From contig OY735202.1 in NCBI GenBank assembly GCA_963457665.1, positions 52,961,351-53,025,350 on the forward strand: a stretch of DNA of 64,000 nt, in the 5' to 3' direction. This DNA comes from Thysanoteuthis rhombus (lineage: Eukaryota > Mollusca > Cephalopoda > Oegopsida > Thysanoteuthidae). Numbering within the stretch: the first letter of the stretch is position 1; each line of letters starts with the position of its first letter. Made by a program: the position numbers and the translations under genes. Of this stretch, positions 24,254 through 37,850 are shown in pieces. The notes under the pieces were generated by a model, which saw nothing but the letters and a program-made list of their open reading frames with translations, had not been told where the DNA came from and searched no databases.

Positions 24254-24426
24254 TTTAGGGTTTTTATCTTTGTCACTTATGGTTAATTTTTAAGATTTTG
24301 TTTTTGTGTTCCTTCAGCCTGACTTGAATTAAATTAATATGAAAAGGTCATATTTTTATTTCCAAAAAATGATTAAGAAAAATGATTAGACAATTCCTGA
24401 ATCCATGCAAAAAGATGACATTAAAA

Positions 24427-24975
24427 ACTTAGAGAGTGCATACCTCTGCCAACTCCATCGTCAGGGGAGTGGTTATGCATGAATCCACTCCCAAATTTAA
24501 TCAGTTTTACCATAATCTATTGTCCACCCTCCCCCAAAATGTCATCAAAATTCACTGAGAACTTTTGGAGATATTATGTGGGAAGACATGAAATTTTGAC
24601 AATATTATGTGTTCACAACATATAACTATGATGTGGTGGGAGGAATTGTATATGGATCAAATCCAAAATATAATCACTTCTTCAATAGTTTATTGTTCAG
24701 CTCTCCACATGGAATTCATTGTAATTCATTGAAAAATTTAGGGGATATCGTGTGGACAATCATGGGTGTATATATGAATATATATTAAAAAAAACCCTGA
24801 AAAATGTCTCTAAATCAATGAAGGATTCTTGTATCCAACCAAGATTTTACCACTTCTTTCTTACCTGGTTGCCTACCCTTCAAGTATTTTAGGAGATATG
24901 GTGGGAACAGATGCAACCAAATACATATACCCCTTTTCAACTTGTTGACAGGAGTAAATTAATGTTAAGTGAATT
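24427..24975. mobile_element. MITE family B copy with diverged terminal repeats
   Basis: The left end TACCTCTGCCAAC (24441-24453) is matched by GTTGACAGGAGTA (24944-24956), 10 of 13 bases on the reverse strand. Internal blocks CACTGAGAACTTTTGGAGAT and TTCATTGAAAAATTTAGGGGA are family hallmarks. No coding capacity. Confidence 0.65.
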
Positions 24976-26799
24976 CTGCAAGTTTAAGAATGGCTATAAA
25001 CAAAAAACATTCGTTTTGACCCATGAGATGAGATTTTAGTATGCTATTGTAGATTGTACAAGACGAAATTTGTAACAATTTTCTCTGGTTTTAATTCAGT
25101 TTTTTTCTTTTGCAATAATAAACAATGAATGAATCAAAATCCATTTTTTGCCAAAGGTGGCTAGCAATACAATGTTTAAGTGTCATATCTTAAATTTTCT
25201 TAATCTTTTCATGAATTATTTCTTTAAATCATCAATTCTATGTATAAATGGTAGCAGGATTATGCCATATACTATACACTCAATTTCATAATCTTGAGAT
25301 GCAAATGACTACACAAAAAAAACCTTTGTATCTGAGAATGATATTAAAAGAGCTTAGTCAATGAATTAACAGGAGAGCAGGATTCAATGAAAATTTATTT
25401 TTTCAATTTATTTATAAAATTTGATTTAAGCTATTTGGAAATCATGACCAATTTTTAAAATCAATTTCAACTTCTTGAACAAGTCAGGCATTTGTCATTA
25501 GGGAGAAAGGAACCTAAGAAATCCTTGAAAGTTTCACAGTTTTGAAATACATGATTTGTATTAAAACTCAAACAATCAAAGCTAATGAAAAGAAAAACGA
25601 CAAAAATAAGATTTTTCCAGGAGACAAATCTCATCTAGATCTTCAGATTTCACTACAGTAGGCTCAAAATTGTTGTATTTAAGCTTCAATGCACTTTCTG
25701 AGTATGAAGAGCCAAAGCTTTGTGAAAAATTCTGTTTGAGAAATCAACAGCACCGATTGTTTCTTCAAAATGAATAAAGTCAAATAGTAACAATACCACA
25801 GTAAATTATGACTTGACACTTTATAAATTCCATTTAAAAAACATTGTCTCATTGATTGTGATACAACCATGCTACAAAAAGATTCTCACAGATAAAAGAA
25901 AGATGCTTTAGATAATGTTGTCTATGTAATGGGGCAGCTATTGCTTGAATCGTTCATGCTGACTTACTAACACCAAATTCATTTGCCAGGAATTTTTTAA
26001 GCCAACTACAAAACTAATGAAGATCAAAACATAGGGTTTTCACCAAATTTTGCCCAGAGATTCATCAAGGGTTACTTGATTCAAAACTAGCGCTATCCAT
26101 TTGAAAATCAGACTGTAGATCCTTAGCTGAGGTTGCTATTATCAAATGCATTGGTCACAGAATTGCGCCATATCTTGGAAACTATCGAAATATGAAGCAT
26201 GCAGTTCTCACCATATTGATTTAAAATAAAACAGCCTGATCCAGTCCGTTCTTCATACTTTTTGAAGCCTTCTAACTCGCGAACTAACAGAGATAGAAAC
26301 ATGGTGTTTTTACCAATCGGTAGTCCATTTCAAGATTTATTATTTATGCAATAAGTGTGGTGGCCTTCAGTAGTTGAGTAAATATGTTCTTTGTTTTGGT
26401 GATCTGAATGTAAAATACAATAGCAAAATATAGTACAAAAAGGTTATCTCATATCCATATAGGCAAAGATTTTCTCATTTTAGTATATCTCGCAATCAGA
26501 TGAAGATTTCTACTGAATGGTATAACAGACAAAGGGCCTTTTTAGGCTGAACCCTTGCATAAGTTTCTTTTTGGTTCCAAATATTGTCTATATAACCAAC
26601 TTCATAAAGCCATCTGCTGAACAGTTTTGAGTCATTTCCAGTACAGGAGCATAAGTAAACACATCCCTCAATTACAGAAATATGATGAGCAAATCTCTCA
26701 ACAAAGAGGCAAAATTTAGGTAAAATTGACCAAAAATTCTTATTATATATATATTTTATAAAACCCTGTAGTATTATAACCTGTTAGTAAACTAAGTTA
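24976..26799. other. AT-rich noncoding DNA
   Basis: No exon, RNA gene or repeat family recognised. Confidence 0.4.
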
Positions 26800-26821
26800 T
26801 GTGTGTGTGTGTGTGTGTGGG

Positions 26822-26852
<31 letters not shown>

Positions 26853-26866
26853 AATGTGTGTGTGTA
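26800..26866. repeat. GT microsatellite
   Basis: GT units interrupted by a GGGG and a TTGAA. Confidence 0.97.
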
Positions 26867-27039
26867 TTATGAATTGTATATATATAACGAAAAAAAAATG
26901 TTTTAAAGAGTCAGGGATGTTTTTGCTATAAATTTGAAACAATGACTAATTTACAATATTTGAAACATTTATTTGTCTGAGGTCAATTAACTTGGACATA
27001 GAACAGACACCAGGAAAGCTCAAAAAAGTCTGAATCTAG

Positions 27040-28740
27040 CAATCAACTCTAGCAATTTGGAGGAGAAAGCTATGTTATCAGGTCTCCCACTGATGTTGAC
27101 ATTGTCCATCCGGTTTTCAAGAAAAACAAAATTTGGTTTCTACTTTGAAGCCCTTACAGAACTGATACCTTATTTCTTGGCAAATAACAATTTTTGGCTT
27201 TCTTTACACCTCAGAGACATCTTATCACTTGGATATCATGCCCAGAGTTCTCTGCAGGAAATTTTGTGGTTCACAAATCAGACTGAGCCCATGAACAGGT
27301 GAATGCTGTTATAGAGGGCAATGGATGAGCCATTTGCCTTACTGAAAATCTATCAGCATTCAAAAAATGGATGTTTGCTGGATCTGAAGTGAGCTGGCTT
27401 GTTCAGGAGTATAAGAAATCATTAGATGCCAAGAATGAAGCTCCACATGGTGAAAATCATGATCAGACACGATGGTTAAAAATTTATTTAAAAAAGTATT
27501 TGTTGCAAGAGTAAAAAACTGTTAACCAGTGTTATATAGGTGTTTTGTGATCCTTTTTAGGAAAAGTCAGATGACCTTCTCACCCTCGACACAAAGGACA
27601 TTACTAATCCTGACAGTGCTGTAATTGTAACGACACACTATAATAAAAATGCACATCAGTGTCATGCATTCATGAAAGTACTTGAATCCAAAGTCCAATG
27701 CACATTTTTCTAGCCAATTAGAATGATCAAAGTTAACTTCTTTAAAAGAGAAGCACGTTCAAACACTTCCATCCTTTCTCCCAACTTTTAATCTCTTGTC
27801 AAAGGAGGGAATATTACTTGATAGAATTCTTTCAGCATGTTAACAACCCATTCCCTGCCTCCCTGAATGACAATGGGCTGCTTCATATAAACAAGAAATC
27901 TCAACTAACTGAAACTATTGTCATTGATGGCTCTGCACTAATAAATGACTCAGCACCATGAATATTAAAAACTTTCAATCAAGATGTTATTCTTGCTATA
28001 AAGGCCTATGCCGCAATGTTTAAGTGCTCAGATATAGTTTTTGATGTTTACATTCCATTTGAAGGCTAAGGCTAAGGCAAGAACAGAGCAAGGATAGGAA
28101 ATGAGAAGCGGGTGACTTCATCAAAACACCCAATAATTGGCGCAACTTTTTGTGAGACAACACCAACAAAACAGAGCTCTTTCATTTTCTAGCAAACAAA
28201 GTCGTTGATGTCCAAATAACAAATACGATCATTGTGACCAAAGGAGATAATGCACAGTCCAATCAAGCAAAGTGTCTAAGCAATGTATTTCTCTATACAC
28301 TTGAATAGGCAGATAACACAGATGTTTGTGTATGCAAAAGATTCAGTCCTAAATGGCAACAAGGAACTGATGATTAAAACAAAGGACAAAGATGTGACCA
28401 TTATTGCAGTATGGCATTTTCCTTTTCTTAAAGAGCTGGGTCTTACAAAAGTGTGGATTGCCTTTGGTCAAGGAGAAAGCCTGAAATATGCTCCCATTCA
28501 TGAAAAACTCAGCCAATATCCACCATTCCAGTAATGCTGCAGGAGTTAACAAGGAATGATTGAACTTGTTTGCAAGGAAACAATGAACATATAACTCTTC
28601 CATCGATTCAAAATGCCCTCCTTCATCATGCAAAACGCACTGCTTTCCAGACAGGATGCGTATGGGTTCATGCAACTATACAGGCCACAGTACCTGGATC
28701 CAAGTGACTGGGGGTTGGACAGAGCATGGCGAAGGACAGA
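27040..28740 (+). pseudogene. Dead copy of a repetitive orphan gene family with PIN/FEN-like motifs
   Basis: Fragments in three frames keep the order of a protein family I know as an uncharacterised repetitive family of invertebrates. They are YFEALTELIPYFLANNN and LHLRDILSL (27140-27235); GNFVVHKSD, AHEQVNAVIEGNG and AFKKWMFAGSEVSWLVQEY (27255-27420); DDLLTLDTKDI (about 27565); EFFQHVNNPFPASLN (about 27825); VIDGSALIN (about 27925); IVFDVY (about 28037); NKTELFHFLANKVVDVQ (about 28165); a broken HEEADT-like motif, then QMFVYAKDSVL (about 28315); IKTKDKDVTIIAVW; LTKVWIAFGQGESLKYAPIHE; and HAKRTAFQTGCVWVHATIQA with DPSDWGWT (28630-28715). The family's usual TGCDT motif region is deleted. Spaced acidic motifs suggest a PIN/XPG-type nuclease fold; that is inference. 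At least ten stops or frameshifts. Confidence 0.75.
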
Positions 28741-29904
28741 ATAATATACAGGAATTGACCTCTTGAATACTAGTCTTGGACAGTTGGTTTTGATTATATA
28801 AAGATAATGTCATGAAACAATTTCTTTCCAAAATTCTGAGATGAAATATTATGATCATTAAATAATATTTTGGGGTACATCATTTTTATTGTTAATGGAT
28901 AAAATTTCATCAGGAGTATATATACTCAAAAGAGATGGACCAGTTGAATCCATGACAAAAATAACAAAGATAAGGATAATAGCTACACACAAAAAATACT
29001 GAAAGCATCCTAATTCAGAAGCATGCTTCATGCATCATTTAAATGACAATCTAAAAAATAGAGAAAAGGCACACAAATATTACAAAAGAAAATAAACATA
29101 TAAAGCTACTGAAAAAAAGAAAATAAATAAATGGAGCTACTAAAGAGAAACATAAAAAACACAATATATGTCTACCAATTCATGAACAAAACTTGAATCC
29201 AGAAAGTTTCTTCCAACTAATTCATTCATATTTTTTAATTAAAATATTTCAACTGGTTATGTTAAAACTTTTTCAGGTAATACTATGCAATTGCATAAAT
29301 CAAATGGTGCATAGCTGTAAATGATATGGAAAACAAGTTTGATTTGATGAACATTTACCATACCAAAGAAATAAGCAAGATGAGGTAATTAGTCTGAAGA
29401 AAATTCTTGGATTTTAATGTTCTCATTATACTAAATTCAACAAAAACTGGTGCATTAAACAGTGTTCTTCAAATTATCAGTGACCATTATTATCATTAAT
29501 ATTTGCTGTTTCATCTTTAATCATAGTACCTGGATATTTTAAAAGCTTATTGATACAGCAACCTTTTATTAATTTAAAAACATGTGGTTATTTTCTTTTC
29601 AGACAAGCATTTTTCATTGAACTATTCCTGAAGAATATATTTTTAAATTTGACCTTTGATCCATGGAAGGTCTTTGAATAATATTTGTCATAGATAGTCG
29701 AGACAATCATATGTAGTATATTTTATCTCTTAATAATCTAAAAGATCTAAATCACTAAGCCTAAATAGCCAGAAAAAAATGTCTCAGTTACTTGGAACAG
29801 TAGAATATCCATTAATAGAACCTACATTTCCAGTTGTAATAACAATATCAACAATAATCATTTTCTATATTTTGTTACTTAGTATCATATATTTGTTGTG
29901 TTGA
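28741..29904. other. AT-rich noncoding DNA
   Basis: Nothing recognised. Confidence 0.4.
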
Positions 29905-30610
29905 AGGTTTTTGTAAGAGCTGGCTCACTTAGTTACTCAATGACCTGCCTATTGATAGTAGATTAATTGCCGTTGTATCATCATCACCAGATGTTGTGTT
30001 TCTGTTAGAGGTGCGGTTTTTAGCAGTAAAATTTATATTTAAACAAAATCGTGTTTATGGCTGATCTCCCCCCAAAAATGATTTCTGTAACAATATAGTC
30101 ATTCCTCTATAAAGATGGTGGCTCCCCAAAAGATATTTTCCACATTGCGTGATAAGGGAGAGATGATGTATTCTTTATCTCATGCTAATTATTCCTTAAT
30201 ACTCTTTGGTACTTCTCACTTACCTATCTTAATCCTGCTAAATGGGACTTTGGTTGTAGCTGACTTACTTGGCTATTCAATTCATTGCTAATTAATATTG
30301 GATTAAATTGTGCTGTGTTATTCTTGCCAGAAATTGTTATGAGAGTTCTGTTATTTCAAGTAAATGTAAATGTTAAGGGTAGTAAAGTTTTTATAAAATG
30401 GAATGGCATTCTCCCTGAGCAAATGGCTGTTCTACAACAAGACATTTCTTTTCAAACAATATGACATCTGATGAAATCACCGCTTTTTTTTTTTTCAAAG
30501 GTTAAATTTATACTTCTTTACATAAGTCATGAGTGGCCCTCTTTGCCTGGTGTAGATATGAGCTTGTCAAACAATATTTTTTTTTATTGTTTGGTTGGTT
30601 CCATAATTTC
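29905..30610 (+). repeat. Diverged tandem duplication, period about 330 bp
   Basis: GAGCTGGCTCACTTAGTTACT, GTAGATTAATTG, GTATCATCATCACCAGATGTT (from about 29917) align in order with TAGCTGACTTACTTGGCTATT, TGGATTAAATTG, GTTATTCTTGCCAGAAATTGTT (from about 30255). The alignment is by eye and diverged. No coding content. Confidence 0.45.
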
Positions 30611-31639
30611 TGACAGAACAGAACAATCTGATGCTTTAAATTGTCAAATTTGGGGTAGACTATTTTGATAGGAATATATCTTCTATATGACAGTACCGCA
30701 ATCCCCCATGACTAACCAGCACATTTTTCCAAAAATCTATGTATGTAGTAGCTATGGAAACATAATTGCAAGGATTTTTTTCTTACATTGTTGATGACAG
30801 TAGTGGCAGTAATTTATAGTGAAATGAGTCTTTTTATTACATCTTTTCCAGGTATTAATATAAAAAAAATCATAAAAACGTAGGTTTGGCTAAAATTACC
30901 TGTTTTATTTTTTCACAAAATCACACGAGCACACACACACATACATACATATACATTCTCCTGCTAAATTTGAGGGAATTAAACCTTTACTCGTACAAAA
31001 ACCGTTGTAATTAAACATATATTTTCATGTGAAAAGTGGGTGTAAATTATACACAGGAATTGCAATCAAAATTGAAGCTTAATCGGGGAGGTTCATCTAT
31101 GGTAGCAGATGATACATAGGGAATTACAGTATTCATAAATTTACTTTCAGTAATTGTACAAGAATTCTTCAGTATTCATACTGGCTGTGTTTGATAAACA
31201 GATCTTTAACTACAAGCAGCAGATACTGGTAAGTTTTCAGTGTATTATTAAGACCATTGAATTCCTTTACAGTCATGTCTGGTACAGTTTATGTGGTATG
31301 GTTAACTGGTTGAATTATACTCATTTCTGGTCAGTGATCAATTTCCTGATCAACAATCAACCATCCTGCATAAGGGATTGGTCAGTACCAATAAAAAATT
31401 GGATTTGGGTATTTGGTATTTGCCTAGCTTGCATTTTTGTGCAGCAGCCAAATCTATCAACAAAATTGAAAGCTTAACAAAGTTTCAGCTCTCACAAGTC
31501 TGAGGGTACTACCTAAACCACTTTCAACGATATGATTTATTGGAACAAATTTGGGATGTCCCAGTTTTATCAAAGTTTTATTGTGAAATAAGTGTGACAT
31601 AATAAGTGGTGCTGAGCTGGAATTGGCATCAAAGTTGCT
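30611..31639. other. AT-rich noncoding DNA
   Basis: Only a short CA/TACA simple repeat (about 30925-30955). The frame at 31154-31477 has no recognisable content. Confidence 0.4.
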
Positions 31640-32660
31640 GCCTCTACCTTAGGTTACCGAGTCCTGAATTTCAGTAGACTACAAGACTCCAGTTAATTCT
31701 GCCTCTGTACCACTGCAGATGATAGCAATAATCTTTGTCTTTTCTGCAACATATGTGACTTTTGTTGGGACAACAATGAAATGCCATTCTTTACATCTCT
31801 ATCAAATCATTGATGGCCTTTGTTGAGTCCTTTAGATTTTTTTTCTAACTTCTAGAAAGTTGCATTGGCATTGATAGTATGAATTTAACCAGACTTGGTG
31901 TTTGAAGGCTTTTGGATTCAATAGTAACAGATATTCTATAGTCAGTATCTGGGGAGTAAGTTGATGACCTAATTCTCTGGGAACTGCAAACATTAAACGA
32001 AGAAAAGATATTAGAACTGATCTTTGGTCATGTTCAGAATCTTGATTTACACAACCAGCATTTATCACAAAATCATATTTTTCACCAATTTTAGACACAG
32101 AGATAATCTGTTGAACAGGGACGACAGCTCATTGATTGCAGAGCTCAATGTCTTGATGGTCTCCTCAAAATGATTGTCCTGTTGATGCTTAAGGAAGATA
32201 TTATTTATGAATCGTTATGCTCTATTGTCCAAAATTTCTGAGTAGTGAGAGCTTCCAGACAACCTTGAAATTGGCAAAGTCAGTTTGTGAAATCTCTTCT
32301 TTTTTCCTGAACCATGCTTCAAAAATATGATCTGCCAAGTAATTACAGGAAAATATTCAGCAATGAGATTGATAATAGCATCAGTAAGAGACTGTTGGGA
32401 TTGACCAGAGTAGTTTGGATAGCCAAACTTTGAGTCAGTGTCTATTAGTATCTGCTGTTATTGCAACAATTGTTGGAGATGCTCAAATGATACCATATCT
32501 TTGTCACCAGATGCAGTGTTTACAGTTTCATTGTAGTGGAGCATCTGTTGTGTGAGTATCATTAAAGTTCTTATTCTTAAAATAAAACAAAAAAACAGCA
32601 TTCTCTCCAAGAAAATGGTTGCTCTTGGAAAAGATGGTGACTGCTCATACAAGATGACTG
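31640..32660 (-). other. Unrecognised degraded coding-like region
   Basis: The minus strand shows overlapping frames of coding-like composition: 32458-32652; then an unlabelled frame reading SLTDAIINLIAEYFPVITWQ and later HFEETIKTLSSAINELSS, with a heptad-like pattern; then 31832-32098 (VINAGCVNQDSEHDQRS, LTPQILTIEYLLLLNP). Stops separate them. The density suggests a decayed transposon gene or retrocopy. I cannot name it. It may belong with the orphan family at 27-28.7 kb, but no diagnostic motif supports that. Confidence 0.3.
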
Positions 32661-34289
32661 ATCTCTACAATACTTTTGCTAGACAATGAACAGTTAGGTT
32701 GAGTGACAAAAAGAATTTTTATACTCTTCATAATAGAAAGAGATAGACAAAGTTTATTTAGCAATGAAATGTTCAAGAACCAATTCCTTAGAGGATATAA
32801 ACATAATGATTCTTCTGAATCAGCTGAATTGGTTGAGTATATTGTGTTGTCATTCCAATGTAATGTAAAATAATATACTTAGTTGATTCATGGAATAGCT
32901 AATCAAGTTCAAATTCCTTAGTGAATCATTATCTTTTTCATTTAATGTTGGAGATATATTTAAAAGAATATTTTTACTCTGTAAAAGTTTGCATAAGTTT
33001 TAAAAATAAAAAATTCAAGTATTCACTGTACATTGATTAATACAGAAAATTTCCTTGAATTTGTTAATATTCTTTTATATTAGATGTCAGCTTTGATCAA
33101 ATCAAATTTTATTATTGATTTGTAAAGGTTTATGGTATACATGGTTGCATTGAATTACAGGTAAAAATATTAGTTTGAAGAACACCGATATTGTGCATGA
33201 CACTCGACTAAGATCAGTGTGAAAGAATGTTCATGAAAACATGCAAAAAAAACTATGGTGTAACATGATCAAAGTGCTCTTTTCTTTTCCCCCCTTTTTT
33301 TGTTTTTTACTTACTGTTCACAGCTGCACTATCTCAAATCTATAGCACCTACAAACAAATAAGCAGAAAGATTATGGATCTTTCACCATGTTATTGGTAG
33401 TTTTTTTATCATGGGTTCAATCAATTTATCCTTTAGTAGAAAAAAACAAGCTCACAATTTCAAGATATTTTAAATAAGAATCTCTGATATGAAAATGATT
33501 ATCAGACATGTTATATAGGTCTCACAATGTCAGTCATGACTTCCTTTGATAATTCCTTCACAGATAAAGTGAGAATATAATGTTTGATCATATATCCATA
33601 GGCAAAATATCTATAAAAGGATATTCCTTATCAATGGAAAGAAGATTGGAAGAGAACCCTGAGCAATAAGAAATGATTATTATTCCAATAACACGCGTTA
33701 TCCTAAATTCAAATCATCAAAAATATAAACCAATAAGCCTGGCTGCTGCAGGATCAAACTCCATTCCAACTTCTATTCCGACTGAAGATAATTACTTCAA
33801 CTTCTGTACCGTATAAATAAAAAATTATAAAATTATATACTTTTTTGTAAAAATGTATTTCTTTATTAGAATGAAATAAGCCTGTGTATGTCTGTATGAA
33901 TTTTTGTTAATATCCAAGACTTGACAATTTTACTCAATCAGTGAGACAGCCTGCTACTTAAATATCAGTTTACACTCCTCATTTTGGTGAAGATTGTTCA
34001 GGTCATTCTTATTGCTGTTACGGTAGGAGGACAAAGTCAACTCCAGACTTTGTACTGGAATGAAAATGATATTCTCTCAAATTTTGGCCAAACATAACCA
34101 TACTTTTTACATCTTTGCGTCAATTTCACAGTTGCATGTTATCACTATACCATTCTCAAAACCAAGCAAAACAATTTGGCTCGAGTCTCTGTATACCTAC
34201 ATTTGTGCATTTGTGTATCTATATAGGTTTACATTAGAAAAAAATGTTACTTCATTCGTATATTCACAATATCAAGATCATCTGCATGC
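32661..34289. other. AT-rich noncoding DNA
   Basis: Nothing recognised. Confidence 0.4.
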
Positions 34290-34337
34290 ACAATGTATGT
34301 TTATATATATATATATATATATATAAACATACATTGT
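34290..34337. repeat. Perfect 48-bp palindrome around a TA microsatellite
   Basis: The arms ACAATGTATGTTTA (34290-34303) and TAAACATACATTGT (34324-34337) are exact inverted copies around ten TA units. The whole 48 bp is self-complementary. Confidence 0.95.
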
Positions 34338-37300
34338 TAAAAATAACACACAAACTTGATTTAGTTTTTTGGCAATTTTTTCAGTTTGCGTACAAACCTT
34401 TCATTTATGTCATTGAAGTTTTAAAGAAATTTGATGAAAGATTTGTATGTGAACAAGAAATGAGTAAAAAGTTCAAAACAATAGACTACAAAGCAATGTA
34501 GCAAGAAAATTGAAAGTAAAAAGAAAAAAAATGAAACACAGCAATCAGTCACCAATTTGGAAAAAATCAAAATAAAATTGAAAATAAATTAATGAAAAAT
34601 ACCCGCAATAAAGAAAACAGTTTTTCATATTTCACAGAAAAAAAAAAACACCAAAATATATTTAAATGATTAATTAAACTTTTTGATGAACAAAGCATAA
34701 AAGAAAAAACATGGGTAAATACGTAAATTGAATTGTTCAAATAGTAATTTTTTAGCGATGGCCAAAAAAAAACAAAAACACTGGAGAGTGGCCAATAAGC
34801 AAGCCTTGTCAGCGACAGCAAATCCCAAAGTCTAAAAACTGTATCCCCCAATTAATAAAAATCATTATTGACTAATTAGAGGCATGAACCCTGCCCCCCA
34901 CAAAGAAATGATAAAGAAGGTAACTAGAAAATTGATTTAATATGAGTGTACTTTTTATACCAAATTGATTTCAACAAAAAGAGACGTGGACAAAACTCTG
35001 ATTATACCAAAGATAAATTATACATTCACAACATCAGACAAAAAACGTTGTAAACAAAGTTGATCTTTGCCAAAGATGAGAGTATGAGAGCGATATATAT
35101 ATATATATAATATTGTTAATGTCACATAAGAATTATTACATATTTCTGAAAAAAGAAGCCCTTAAATACTACATGAAACACATTTTTAAGACAAAATAAT
35201 CTCACCATAGTTATATGAAACTCCTAATCTGCTCGTAAATATAAATGATCAACCATATTGCATCAGAACCATGAAAGAAGTTTATGCAATCATTTTGCAT
35301 AAACAATCCTCAGATATTACCAATCAAATGAATTAGAAATATATATCATTCAAATTTTTGTTATAAGACAAGATTTTTAAATGCTTAACTTATGCAAAAA
35401 TACAATTTAAATCTAGTTTCTTTGTTTCATTTACATGTGAAATAAAAACATAGCACAAATTTTCCTTGAAATCCAATGACAAATAAGTGTGCCTCGAGGT
35501 GTGAGGCAATTAATAAGAAAAAGGTTCAGAATTGTAGAATAAATAATAAGAAAAATCAAAGGAAAGTTGGTAGATCTACTCTAGATTCTTAACACTTATT
35601 TTTGTTTTGGCTTAGCTGCAAATGAATATTGGTTTCGTATAGAACTTCCATAATTGTCTTTCCTCAGAAATACATTCAATAAAGAGACATTAAAAAATGA
35701 GATATGATCTATAGAAAGTGAGTTAATCATAAGTAACTAGTATTTTATTCAGTTATTGGGTCAGTAAAAATAATTCCTGTAGATTCCAAATGATAGATCA
35801 ATTAGTATAAAAAAAGATTCATTAAGTGTTTGTATATGCAATGTATGTTAATCTAATTTATGTAATTATTCATAGCAGATACATAAAAGATAAATTATTG
35901 AACCATATCTAAGGGATGAACAGAAACCTGGTCTTTGTGAATTGCAATATAGCCATCTTTCTACCCTTAGTACAAATGATGGCAAATAAATCTAAAATGG
36001 CCAATAGAGAACAGACAACTTTAGTTTGATTTACAATAACATTCAAGAATACAAAACTATTTCTCAGGCTGTAGTGTAAAATACTCTCTATTATACAGGA
36101 TTAAAAATTCAAAGGATGAAGGCAATTCTGCAAAACAATTTCAGGTAATCAATGTTTGATTAAAAACAAGAAATTATAGTTGATTTATTCAGAGCTTCTT
36201 CAGAATGGTGTGCCTAAAAGTGATTCATAAATACATTAATAATGAAAATACAATAAAATGAGAAAACAAAATTAAACTATAATGAGAAGAAAATGTGAGC
36301 TAAAATAAGGAGACAAGCATCTAAAACAAAAGCCGGAACTAATATGCACCCAAATTCAGAAATGGAACAATAAAAAAAGCCCACTTAAAATAAAAACTTA
36401 AATCAAATATATAGTATTTGGTCAATCAGGAGATGATTTTTTTAAGGGTAGTTTGAAAATGATATTTATAGCTATTCAAATGATTGAACTGGTTTGAGTC
36501 AGTTGTATAAAAATGCATTTCTTCCGAGTAAAAAGAAATGCAAAATGTTAGATAGACAGATAGGAAAGTAAATTGATAAACAAAAATGAGACCGGTGAAT
36601 TTCCAGAAGGAACTGCAAGTATGATTGTGCCGTTGCAGCAGTTTATTGATTTGAAGAGCATACGATAACATGACGTGAAGCAGCATTGTTTGATGAGAGG
36701 GCTACATATTTTAGTAATCTATTGCATAGACCTACAACTCAGTTGCTAAAAAAGAATTTTCTTGTATCAAATCCACTTCTATAGAATTTTTATGCCCTCT
36801 TACTCTATTGTAATTGTTTTCACTAAAAATTACATTACAGATGAATCATTCTAAACCATGCATTATTCTAAACATTTCCACCAAATTGGGAGAGGGGGTG
36901 ATTTTAGGGGAGTGTAGTGAGAAATTTCTTCATGTGTAGGGGGTGCAAAGACATTTAGGAGTTGTCAAAAGAAATTATGAGGATTCACTGGAAATGATGG
37001 GGGCCATAGTATGTGAGGAGGGATTACAAATTGCATGTGTTTGTGGGGGAGTTTCTCTGCTTCTCTCTCTCTTACTAATGATAAACATACACTCTCTCTC
37101 TTTATTCCCCTCTTTAGTAAATGATAAATATATCTCAATCTTTTTTATGATTATTGAATGAAGTGATGTTACTTTCATTTGATTTTGACTACTTTTTACC
37201 TTCATTTTAATGTCAGTTGTTTTCTATACAACTTCAAATCCAAACCATTGATTCATTGGCAACAATTAATAGCATATATTGAAGTAAAGAATAAGCCTTC

Positions 37301-37439
37301 AGTGAGAATCAAATTTATACCCTCATGGCCAGAGAGAGAGTCTAGTTCACTATAGCTGCTTTCATCAATCAACCACAAAGACTTTCATGGATTCAAACTT
37401 TCAAACTCATTCCCACAACCAACTTTAGGCAATAGATTT
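34338..37439. other. AT-rich noncoding DNA
   Basis: It includes a short TA run (35093-35110) and CT/TC-rich sequence near 37050-37110. No gene supported. Confidence 0.4.
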
Positions 37440-37850
37440 TTGTTTTTAGTGAGGGGGGATGATTTATGACAGGGTAATTTTTTCTTTCACTTTTAGTGGT
37501 CGAATTACAAGCAAAATTTTTTTTAAAACTTTTACTTTCAAAGTCAGGGGGGAAGATTTTTCTTTGATTTTGGAGACAAAAATCAAAGAGGAACTTTTTT
37601 TCAGCTTTTAATGTTTAAAATTGAGGGGAATTTTTTCACCATTTTTAAGAACAAAATTGAGGGGAATTTTTTTTACCATTTTCAGGATCAAAACTGAGGA
37701 GATTTTTTTCTTCTTTTAGGGGTCAAATTGAGCAGGAACATTCTTCCTCACTTTTAGGGGTCAAAATCATAGTGTAATTTTTTTTCACTTTTGGGGTTAA
37801 AAATCTAAGGGAGATTTCTTTTCACTTGTAGGGATCACTCTTTTTTTAAC
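37440..37850. repeat. Diverged tandem array, period about 45-50 bp
   Basis: Successive units carry a T run, CACTTTTAGG or TACCATTTTCAGG, GTCAAAATTGA, GGGGAA and another T run. Examples begin near 37480, 37530, 37610, 37650, 37690, 37740 and 37785. The strand shows strong T/G asymmetry. Confidence 0.65.
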
